A program made the position numbers and the translations under genes. This document shows, in pieces, positions 23,529 to 29,594 of a stretch of 29,594 nucleotides of DNA (its first letter is position 1; the number at the start of each line of letters is the position of its first letter). The stretch spans positions 1 to 29,594 of the forward strand of contig CAJUCG010000014.1 of the NCBI GenBank assembly GCA_910585065.1, written 5' to 3'. The notes beneath the pieces are model-generated. The model did not search any database, was not told the DNA's origin, and saw only the letters and a list, made by a program, of their open reading frames with translations. The stretch is from an uncultured Lachnospiraceae bacterium. Lineage in GTDB: Bacteria > Bacillota > Clostridia > Lachnospirales > Lachnospiraceae.

Positions 23529-24246
23529 AGTATTTGACAACAATCAGGTAATCGTGGCAGGCGAAGTCGTAAGTGAATTTACGTACAGCCATGACGTATT
23601 CGGGGAAGGTTTTTATTTGATGGAGATATCCGTAAACCGTTTGAGTGACACCTACGATGTTATTCCGGTTATGGTATCGGAGCGCTTGTTGAATGTGAAG
23701 GAATCCTGCAAGGGAAAATTTATGGAGATCACAGGGCAGTTCCGCTCCTACAACCGCCACGAAGACAACAAAAACCGTCTGGTTCTCTCCGTTTTTGCGA
23801 GGGAAGTAAGAGTGATGGAGCACGCAGAAGGCGAGCACAAACCAAATTACATACATCTTGACGGTTTTGTGTGCAAGCCGCCAGTGTACCGCAAAACGCC
23901 GCTTGGCAGGGAGATCGCGGACATCCTGCTCGCGGTAAATCGTCCGTATGGCAAATCTGATTATATCCCTTGTATCTGCTGGGGGCGGAACGCGAGATTT
24001 GCGGACGGGTTTGAAGTGGGCGCGCACCTGGAAGTATGGGGTCGTATTCAGAGCAGAGAGTATCAGAAAAAGCTCAGCGACACAGAATTTGAGAAGCGTG
24101 TGGCCTATGAAGTCAGTGTCAGCAAACTTGATCTGATCGAGAAGGATGAGACACCAGTCGCATCGACGAAAGAAGAAATGGAAGTATTGGAGCCAGTGGA
24201 GCCAACGACAGAGGAAATGCCTAAAGAGGGCGAGGGTGAAATCTGA
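23518..24246 (+). CDS. Tandem OB-fold single-stranded-DNA-binding-like protein
   Basis: A 242-residue protein; AGAGG lies 6 bases before the ATG. It seems to hold two SSB/OB domains: residues about 8-110 (VIVAGEVVSEF to FAREVRVME) and about 113-200, the latter with the usual SSB pattern (LDGFVCKPPVYRKTPLGREI, then a WGRNA strand and GAHLEVWGRIQSREY). The tail (about 208-242) is acidic, as in SSB, but ends EGEGEI instead of the conserved DDDIPF-type tip that recruits partner proteins. Ordinary bacterial SSB has one OB domain and acts as a tetramer. A two-domain form could bind DNA with fewer subunits, as in Deinococcus. It is transcribed alone from two promoters with a terminator after it. It is probably not the main replication SSB; that is inference. 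Confidence 0.82.
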   Translation: MTDKVFDNNQVIVAGEVVSEFTYSHDVFGEGFYLMEISVNRLSDTYDVIPVMVSERLLNVKESCKGKFMEITGQFRSYNRHEDNKNRLVLSVFAREVRVMEHAEGEHKPNYIHLDGFVCKPPVYRKTPLGREIADILLAVNRPYGKSDYIPCICWGRNARFADGFEVGAHLEVWGRIQSREYQKKLSDTEFEKRVAYEVSVSKLDLIEKDETPVASTKEEMEVLEPVEPTTEEMPKEGEGEI

Positions 24247-24298
24247 AAGGGGCGATAGATTGGAAAAAGTTCCAGAATATATAACCTTTCACGTAAGG

Positions 24299-24341
24299 AA
24301 TCGGGAATGGAGCCGGCGCAGACTTCATTCTCGATTTTTTT
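24299..24341 (+). terminator. Terminator of the SSB-like gene
   Basis: A 14-bp stem with two G-U pairs (AATCGGGAATGGAG / CTTCATTCTCGATT), a 10-base loop and a run of seven T. Confidence 0.9.
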
Positions 24342-24397
24342 ATGCGCAGGGGTGCGAATGGAAGATATGCAGTCAAAGTTTGGATAAAAATTAGTTC

Positions 24398-24426
24398 TTG
24401 ACAAGGGGGGGATGCAATGATAAGAT
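24398..24426 (+). promoter_or_regulatory. Promoter of the lysine riboswitch-dapAB operon
   Basis: TTGACA at 24398-24403 and TAAGAT at 24421-24426 with a 17-base spacer; TG one base before the -10 makes it extended. A TATAAT at 24434-24439 is also present but has no matching -35. Confidence 0.7.
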
Positions 24427-24445
24427 AATAGCATATAATATAGAG

Positions 24446-24634
24446 GGGTAGAGGCGCATCGATTAAGAGTAGACTGCAGGATATGTCAGGCATAGGAGAA
24501 TGCAGAAGAAAGGATGAGATGCCGAAGATGTGAAGTTCCTGAAACTTTGCAGGCTGGGGGCAGGATGAAGAATCCGGTCACTGTCATGGCAGACAATAAT
24601 TTTAAGATTTTGTCTGTGATGGAGAGCTACTGAA
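24446..24634 (+). ncRNA. Lysine riboswitch (L box)
   Basis: The L-box landmarks appear in order: GTAGAGGCGC at 24448-24457, TTAAGAGTAGA, GATGCCGAAGATG around 24518-24530, AGGCTGGGGG at 24551-24560, CACTGTCATGG at 24579-24589, and TGGAGAGCTAC at 24620-24630. GTAG at the start pairs with CTAC at the end to close P1. The aptamer is followed by an expression platform ending in an intrinsic terminator before dapA. In the family, lysine binding favours the terminator and so lowers diaminopimelate/lysine synthesis. The genes downstream (dapA, dapB) fit this exactly. Confidence 0.95.
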
Positions 24635-24697
24635 AATAGTGCTGCATTGGTGCATTGTGTGCTGCATCAAAATTAAGATCAATGTGGCGGGTATTTC

Positions 24698-24724
24698 AGT
24701 CGGCAATCCATGTCGGCTTTTTTT
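24698..24724 (+). terminator. Riboswitch-controlled terminator before dapA
   Basis: AGTCGGCA at 24698-24705 pairs with TGTCGGCT at 24711-24718 through six Watson-Crick and two G-U pairs, with a 5-base loop and seven T. The two arms look like a direct repeat (GTCGGC) but are self-complementary when G-U pairs are allowed. Confidence 0.85.
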
Positions 24725-24786
24725 ATGTGCAGACTCGCATATGGAAATTATTTCTACCTCGCAGCAAAAAGAAAGGATGGAGGATT

Positions 24787-25671
24787 ATGGCGATTTTTGA
24801 GGGAGCTGGTGTGGCGATCGTCACGCCGATGAAAGAAAATGGGGAAGTAAATTTTGAAAAATTAGGGGAGCTTCTTGATTTTCAGATTGAGAATGGCACG
24901 GACAGTATTATTATCTGTGGGACAACGGGGGAGGCCTCCACGCTGTCTTTGGAGGAGCATACCGAGTGTATCCGCTATGCGGCAGCTCATGTGAACAAGC
25001 GCGTGCCGGTGATTGCGGGGACGGGTTCTAACTGCACAAAGACGGCGATCTCCCTATCGAAGCAGGCGATGAAGGACGGAGCGGACGGACTTTTGCTTGT
25101 GACACCGTATTACAACAAGGCGACACAAAATGGCTTGATCCGCCATTTTACAGAGATTGCAAAGGCAGTTGATCTGCCGATTATCCTCTACAATGTTCCA
25201 GGGCGCACAGGCTGCAATATCCAGCCGGAGACCGCTGCATATCTGGCAAAAAATATAGAAAATATTGTGGCGATGAAGGAGGCGACTGGCAATATCAGCC
25301 AGGTATCGCACACTGTTCAGCTCTGCGAGGGCGCGCTTGATATCTATTCGGGAAATGATGACTATATTGTCCCGATACTCTCCCTTGGCGGAAAAGGGGT
25401 AATCTCCGTACTCTCAAATGTTCTGCCAAAAGAAACACATGATATTGTAGCAAAGTACCTGGCGGGTGATACCAAGGGAAGCCTGGAGCTTCAGTTAAAA
25501 TATATCCCGTTAATCAAGGCACTGTTTTGCGAGGTCAATCCGATTCCGGTTAAGATGGCGATGAATATGATGGGGCTGGACGTGGGAGGACTGCGCGCAC
25601 CGCTTACTGAGATGGAGGAGGCACACGCAAATCTGCTGCGCGCAGAGATGCAGAAAGTTGGATTGATCTAG
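24787..25671 (+). CDS. dapA: 4-hydroxy-tetrahydrodipicolinate synthase
   Basis: A 294-residue TIM-barrel lyase of normal length. The ATG at 24787 follows GGATGGAGG; an upstream in-frame extension overlaps the terminator and is not coding. Family motifs: CGTTGEASTL near the N-terminus, TPYYNKAT with Y108-Y109, YNVPGRTG with Y135 as the proton-relay tyrosine, and VAMKEATGN with the Schiff-base lysine K164. It condenses pyruvate with aspartate semialdehyde, the first committed step to diaminopimelate and lysine. dapB follows after 49 bases. Control is by the lysine riboswitch upstream. Confidence 0.98.
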   Translation: MAIFEGAGVAIVTPMKENGEVNFEKLGELLDFQIENGTDSIIICGTTGEASTLSLEEHTECIRYAAAHVNKRVPVIAGTGSNCTKTAISLSKQAMKDGADGLLLVTPYYNKATQNGLIRHFTEIAKAVDLPIILYNVPGRTGCNIQPETAAYLAKNIENIVAMKEATGNISQVSHTVQLCEGALDIYSGNDDYIVPILSLGGKGVISVLSNVLPKETHDIVAKYLAGDTKGSLELQLKYIPLIKALFCEVNPIPVKMAMNMMGLDVGGLRAPLTEMEEAHANLLRAEMQKVGLI

Positions 25672-25720
25672 AGAAAAGATTTTTGTGCTAAAAATACCAA
25701 ATAGAAAGAAGGGAACAAAA

Positions 25721-26485
25721 ATGATAAATATTATTTTGCGTGGCTGCAACGGAAAAATGGGGCAGGTGATTTCTGATATTGTGAAAAATGACGCGCAATC
25801 GCAGATTGTGGCAGGGGTGGATCTGACTCCAAAAGAAGACAGGGCAAATTCATATCCGGTCTATGAACATTTAGCAGAATGCAGGGAAAGAGCGGATGTT
25901 GTGATTGATTTCTCCTCGCCGAAGGGGCTGACTGAACTGCTTAATTTTTGTAGAGAGAAAAAATTGCCGATTGTGCTGTGTACCACAGGTTTTTCTAATG
26001 AACAGCTTGCGGAGATAGAGGAATCGGCAAAGGAGATAGCGATTCTTCGCTCCGCCAATATGTCGCTTGGTATCAACACACTGGCAAAATTGGCGGAAGC
26101 AGCGGCGAAAATCTTTGCAGAGACAGGATTTGACATTGAGATTGTAGAACGTCATCACAACCGCAAAGTTGACGCGCCATCCGGCACCGCACTGCTTTTG
26201 GCAGACCGCATCAATACTGCACTCTCAGGGGAGTATCACTACACTTATAATCGCAGCGGGCGCAGACAGGCGCGCGATCATAAGGAAATTGGAATCTCAG
26301 CAGTACGCGGAGGAACCATTGTCGGGGAACACGAGATTATCTTTGCAGGGCGTGACGAAGTGATAGAACTAAAGCATACCGCATACTCGCGTGAAGTATT
26401 TGGCACAGGTGCAGTACAGGCGGCGAAATTTCTTGCCGGAAAAAAGGCGGGAATATACGATATGCAGGGAATGGTTGGAGCATAG
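25721..26485 (+). CDS. dapB: 4-hydroxy-tetrahydrodipicolinate reductase
   Basis: A 254-residue NAD(P)H-dependent reductase. ATG 25721 is chosen because GAAGGGA lies 7 bases upstream and the protein then begins INIILRGCNGKMG, with the nucleotide-binding G8-x-x-G11-x-x-G14 loop. The catalytic segment is ERHHNRKVDAPSGTA, with H145, H146 and K149. The C-terminus KKAGIYDMQGMVG is typical. It catalyses the second step of the diaminopimelate pathway, using the DapA product. It is the last gene of the riboswitch operon, ending at a strong terminator. Confidence 0.98.
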   Translation: MINIILRGCNGKMGQVISDIVKNDAQSQIVAGVDLTPKEDRANSYPVYEHLAECRERADVVIDFSSPKGLTELLNFCREKKLPIVLCTTGFSNEQLAEIEESAKEIAILRSANMSLGINTLAKLAEAAAKIFAETGFDIEIVERHHNRKVDAPSGTALLLADRINTALSGEYHYTYNRSGRRQARDHKEIGISAVRGGTIVGEHEIIFAGRDEVIELKHTAYSREVFGTGAVQAAKFLAGKKAGIYDMQGMVGA

Positions 26486-26493
26486 GAAATCGG

Positions 26494-26524
26494 AGGACTG
26501 CTGCAAAAGCGGCAGTCCTTTTTT
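26494..26524 (+). terminator. Terminator of dapAB
   Basis: An 11-bp stem (AGGACTGCTGC / GCGGCAGTCCT, one G-U) with an AAAA loop and six T. Confidence 0.95.
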
Positions 26525-26622
26525 GCGCAGGGATGCGGAAAAAACACTTTTACCTACTCGATTTTCTGTCCGATTTCACAGGATGTTCACATAATTCACG
26601 GGAAGTTTTCACAAAGCCGCGC

Positions 26623-26628
26623 TATAAT
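26623..26628 (+). promoter_or_regulatory. Possible -10 box for the ABC exporter operon
   Basis: A perfect TATAAT lies about 100 bases before the start codon, but no good -35 is seen at the normal distance, so the assignment is weak. Nothing else is recognised in the 26525-26724 gap. Confidence 0.35.
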
Positions 26629-26724
26629 TTTACAGGAAAATCTTGCGGGCAAATTGCAGGTAGATAAATATAAACTACAGTATGCGGGATAGTACACAGG
26701 AAGCATAAAAAAGGAGGTAAAAAT

Positions 26725-27786
26725 TTGATTGAAGTAAAAAATCTGGTAAAAAAATATGGGAATCACATCGCTGTGGATCACCTAAATTTTACCGTGGAAA
26801 AGGGACAAATTCTCGGTTTTTTAGGACCGAACGGCGCGGGAAAATCGACGACAATGAATATGCTGACCGGCTATATTTCCATGACGGAAGGCAGTGTTAC
26901 CATCAATGGCTTCGATATTTATGAGAAGCCGGAAGAGGCAAAAAAAGCGATTGGCTATCTGCCGGAGCTGCCGCCGGTCTACCCGGATATGACTGTCCGG
27001 GAATACTTAAAATTTGTAATGGATATCAAAAAGGTTCCGCGTGGAGCGAGAGCGGCAATGCTTGCGGATATTATGGCGCGCACGCAGATCATGGATGTTG
27101 CCGACCGGCTGATCCGCCATCTGTCAAAGGGCTATAAACAGCGTGTCGGTCTGGCACAGGCGATCGCGGGATATCCGGAAGTAATTATTCTTGACGAGCC
27201 AACTGTGGGGCTTGATCCCATGCAGATCATTGAAATTCGTGATCTGATCAAAGAATTGGCAAAAAAGCATACGGTAATTATCAGCTCACATATTCTCTCA
27301 GAGATCAGCGAAGTCTGCGATACTGTTATGATTATCAATAAAGGAAAGCTTGTCGTGATGGACAGTGTGGAAAATCTGCCAAAGCATCTAGAACGCCAGG
27401 CTTCACTCCACCTGTCAGTAAAGGGGAGCGAGGAAAAGATTCGCGCAGCACTTGCCCCGATTGTATCGATCGAGAAGCTTAGTGTTGAGGGGGAGGAAGA
27501 AGGAGTTGTTTCTGTCTGTATTAGAACAAAAGAGTGCGTTGATGTGCGCGAGGAAGTCTTCTATGCCCTTGCTGGTGCAAAATGTCCAATCTATCAGATG
27601 AGTGCGGATGATATGTCACTGGAAGATATCTTCCTTGAGATGACAAAGGATGAGGGAAAGAGCCTGAATCCGGAAGAAAGATTAGAAAATTCCGATACGG
27701 ACGCAGAAGAGGATTGTCCGTCTGACACGGACACAGAAATTTCTGTGGAGGACATTCATTCGGAGGAAAAAGAGAGGGAGGATTAA
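26725..27786 (+). CDS. ABC transporter ATP-binding protein (Gld/ABC-2 type)
   Basis: A 353-residue ATPase starting at TTG, 7 bases after a perfect AAGGAGG. Walker A GPNGAGKSTT (K40), signature LSKGYKQRVGLAQ (about 133-145), Walker B VIILDEPTVGLDP and the switch His in IISSHILSE are all intact. The C-terminal domain (about 220-310) is that of the ABC-2 exporter group. It ends in an unusual acidic tail of about 35 residues rich in Asp and Glu. The permease gene starts 3 bases after the stop and a GldG-like protein follows, so this is the energising subunit of an exporter of the GldAFG kind. The substrate is unknown. Confidence 0.93.
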   Translation: MIEVKNLVKKYGNHIAVDHLNFTVEKGQILGFLGPNGAGKSTTMNMLTGYISMTEGSVTINGFDIYEKPEEAKKAIGYLPELPPVYPDMTVREYLKFVMDIKKVPRGARAAMLADIMARTQIMDVADRLIRHLSKGYKQRVGLAQAIAGYPEVIILDEPTVGLDPMQIIEIRDLIKELAKKHTVIISSHILSEISEVCDTVMIINKGKLVVMDSVENLPKHLERQASLHLSVKGSEEKIRAALAPIVSIEKLSVEGEEEGVVSVCIRTKECVDVREEVFYALAGAKCPIYQMSADDMSLEDIFLEMTKDEGKSLNPEERLENSDTDAEEDCPSDTDTEISVEDIHSEEKERED

Positions 27787-27789
27787 ACC

Positions 27790-28653
27790 ATGCTTGCAAT
27801 ATATAAAAAAGAAATGCGCACTTATTTTACCTCCATTGTGGGGTATTTATTTCTCGCGTTCTTTCTTGCCCTGATCGGGCTGTATTTCTACGCGCAGAAT
27901 CTCTATAATGCCAGTCCAAATTTCGGCTATGCCCTCGGCGGTGTTATGATGTTTTTTATCCTGCTCGTTCCAATGGTAACAATGCGTATTATGGCGGAGG
28001 AGAATAAACAAAAGACAGATCAGCTTTTGTATACTAGTCCGATTTCTGTAACAAAGGTGATTCTCGGAAAATACTTCTCCACTCTTTCTATGTTTGGGAT
28101 TGTTATGCTGATCACCTGTATTTATCCGCCTCTTATGGGGCAGTACGGTTCAGTCAATTATAAGCAGTCCTATGCTTGTATCTTCGCGTTTTTCTTGATG
28201 GGTGCGGCATATATGGCGATTGGATTATTTATTTCCGCACTGACGGAGAGCCAGGCATTTGCGGCGATCATGACCTTTGTTGTAGTGATTATCTCGGTCT
28301 TTGCCTCACAGATTGCCATATTGATGCCGACCAGTGCAAAAACGGCGTGGCTGGTCTTTTCCGTGCTGATTTTGGCACTGGTAGGAATCAGTTATGTTAT
28401 AATGCACAATATTACCGTAAGTGTTCTTATTGCCATTCTTGCGGAACTCGCGCTTTTTATTTTGTACCGCGCAGTGCCGGATACATTAGAGGGAGCAGTG
28501 CTTAATGTGTTTAGCTGGTTTTCCATCAGCGATCGCTTTACCGATTTTGTCTATGGCGAATTTGCGATCTCAGCGGTGGTTTATTATATCAGCTACTGCG
28601 TACTCTTTGTCTTTTTGACCATCCAGGCAGTCAAAAAGAGAAGGTGGAGCTAG
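27790..28653 (+). CDS. ABC-2 type permease (GldF-like)
   Basis: A 287-residue integral membrane protein, start preceded by GGGAGG at 8 bases. About six to seven hydrophobic helices are visible, among them residues 11-35, 42-62, 93-118, 128-150, 155-178, 188-210 and 255-280. The cytoplasmic loop after helix 2 contains MAEENKQKTDQLLYTSPIS, a pattern typical of GldF-like permeases. Together with the ATPase directly upstream it forms the core of the exporter. In Bacteroidetes GldF belongs to the gliding module, but in Clostridia such genes are found in non-gliding species, so gliding is not implied. Confidence 0.9.
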   Translation: MLAIYKKEMRTYFTSIVGYLFLAFFLALIGLYFYAQNLYNASPNFGYALGGVMMFFILLVPMVTMRIMAEENKQKTDQLLYTSPISVTKVILGKYFSTLSMFGIVMLITCIYPPLMGQYGSVNYKQSYACIFAFFLMGAAYMAIGLFISALTESQAFAAIMTFVVVIISVFASQIAILMPTSAKTAWLVFSVLILALVGISYVIMHNITVSVLIAILAELALFILYRAVPDTLEGAVLNVFSWFSISDRFTDFVYGEFAISAVVYYISYCVLFVFLTIQAVKKRRWS

Positions 28654-28682
28654 AAAGATACGGGACTGGGGACTGAAAATCA

Positions 28683-28724
28683 GTATCTGTCTTTCTAGGT
28701 TGTTGGCACCGGAAAGACAGATAC
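28683..28724. repeat. 13-bp perfect inverted repeat between permease and GldG-like gene
   Basis: GTATCTGTCTTTC at 28683-28695 and GAAAGACAGATAC at 28712-28724, with a 16-base loop. A related partial copy (AGAAAGATACGGGACT) lies just upstream near 28653-28668. No T run follows, so it is probably not a terminator; it may be an mRNA stability or processing element within the operon. Confidence 0.7.
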
Positions 28725-28750
28725 GGAACTAAAAATAGGGAGATGAAAAT

Positions 28751-29594
28751 ATGGCAGAGAAAGAAAAGCTTGGCGGGCGCGTAAAGGCTTCCTTTGAGAC
28801 GAGGAAATTTAGAGGAGGGGCATACGCCACTGTCCTTTCAGTAATTGCAGTAGCACTTGTGATCGTGATCAATCTGATTATGACAACACTCGATCTACAG
28901 CTTGATGTGACGGACGACGGCAAATTCAGTTTGGATGCGGAGACAATTCGGCTGTTAAAAGAGATTGACGAGGATATTACGATATATTATTTTGTGCAGA
29001 GCGGCGGGGAGTCCCCGTACCTTGACAATCTTTTTACCAAGTATGACGACTATAACAGCCGGGTAAAAATAGAGTACAAAGACCCGATTCTGCACCCGAA
29101 ATTTGCGGCGCAGTATGTGGAGGATTCTGTAACTTTAGACAGTTTTCTTGTGGTCAATGAAACAACGGGCAAAGCGAAATTTGTGCCAAACTCGGAGGTG
29201 CTGGTGCAGGAAGTAAATTATAATACTTTCCAGATTCAAACCACGGGAATTTCCTTAGAAAACGGGCTAAACGCCGCAATCCAGTATGTGACCAACGAGG
29301 ATTTACCAGTAGTATACAATGTGCAGGGACATGGGGAGAGCAGTATTTCAAACACACTCTCAAAAATTTTTGAAAAAAATAATATCACAACAAACGATGT
29401 TCGCCTAGTTACACAGGGGGAAATTCCTAAAGACTGTGATCTCCTCTTTATCAATCAGCCGCAGACGGATTACACAGCGGATGAGATTGCAATGGTAAAG
29501 GAATATCTCCTAGCGGGCGGGGATGCGATTTTCGTGTTAGACTATATGACACCGGAACTTACGAATTTCAACGAACTGCTTATCTATTATGGGA
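28751..29594 (+). CDS. GldG-like auxiliary membrane protein of the ABC exporter (3'-truncated by window end)
   Basis: The first 281 residues are present. The ATG at 28751 follows AGGGAG. One transmembrane helix lies near residues 25-47 (TVLSVIAVALVIVINLIM); the following DVTDDGKFSLDAETI matches the start of the periplasmic/extracytoplasmic part of GldG-like proteins. YNVQGHGESS and AGGDAIFVLDY further on are family-like segments. It is placed directly after the ATPase and permease. In Lachnospiraceae such operons often continue with a DUF4340 protein, which would lie beyond this window. Confidence 0.88.
   Translation, partial: MAEKEKLGGRVKASFETRKFRGGAYATVLSVIAVALVIVINLIMTTLDLQLDVTDDGKFSLDAETIRLLKEIDEDITIYYFVQSGGESPYLDNLFTKYDDYNSRVKIEYKDPILHPKFAAQYVEDSVTLDSFLVVNETTGKAKFVPNSEVLVQEVNYNTFQIQTTGISLENGLNAAIQYVTNEDLPVVYNVQGHGESSISNTLSKIFEKNNITTNDVRLVTQGEIPKDCDLLFINQPQTDYTADEIAMVKEYLLAGGDAIFVLDYMTPELTNFNELLIYYG

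Noticed and set aside
24655..24786. Upstream in-frame extension of dapA
   Set aside because: It spans the riboswitch terminator, and the ATG at 24787 has a strong ribosome binding site and the standard DapA N-terminus.

Overview
The window looks like a chromosomal segment of a low-to-mid G+C Firmicute of class Clostridia, most likely family Lachnospiraceae. This rests on the gene families and their order (mcsA-mcsB-clpC-radA; T-box-controlled pheST; lysine-riboswitch-controlled dapAB), strong AAGGAGG-type ribosome binding sites, TTGACA/TATAAT promoters, and the Pro-Thr-rich linkers joining SH3b modules in exported proteins. The species cannot be named from sequence alone. Almost everything is read on the + strand; typA is the only supported minus-strand gene.

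Layout. 1-2187: the end of an McrBC-type restriction module (mcrB cut by the window edge, mcrC complete). 2240-6257: a Phe T-box leader, pheS, pheT and a terminator. 6524-11110: two large exported proteins, a six-SH3b N-acetylglucosaminidase with a cadherin-like C-terminus and a membrane-anchored cohesin-like/cadherin-like protein. 11138-15797: a GntR (YtrA-type) regulator with a palindrome over its own promoter, followed by mcsA, mcsB and clpC; this regulator stands where ctsR usually stands. 15940-20347: an endosialidase-like small protein, radA, a helical unknown, an SH3b lipoprotein whose 3' end is an A10 run overlapping an M14 carboxypeptidase, and an unknown with a FliM/FliY-like N-terminal peptide. 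20576-21156: an HPr-like protein without the active-site His, then tRNA-Trp with its own promoter and terminator. 21178-23068: typA on the minus strand. 23295-24341: a tandem OB-fold (SSB-like) protein behind two promoters. 24398-26524: lysine riboswitch, dapA, dapB. 26725-29594: a Gld-type ABC exporter (ATPase, permease, GldG-like auxiliary protein cut by the window end).

How the genes work together. Two classic RNA switches link amino-acid status to expression: uncharged tRNA-Phe for pheST and lysine for dapAB. The mcsA-mcsB-clpC block is the arginine-phosphorylation/ClpCP proteolysis module. Here the regulator is of a different family and McsB lacks several nucleotide-binding arginines, so the block may have been rewired. 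The exported SH3b glucosaminidase, the cohesin-like protein and the SH3b lipoprotein/M14 peptidase point to cell-wall remodelling.

The most interesting points are (1) the A10 run that could fuse, by transcriptional slippage or -1 frameshifting, the SH3b lipoprotein to an M14 peptidase that otherwise has no export signal; (2) the GntR regulator in the ctsR position with a perfect palindrome over its -10; (3) the degenerate McsB. Comparisons with known families are from memory; no alignment or search was run.
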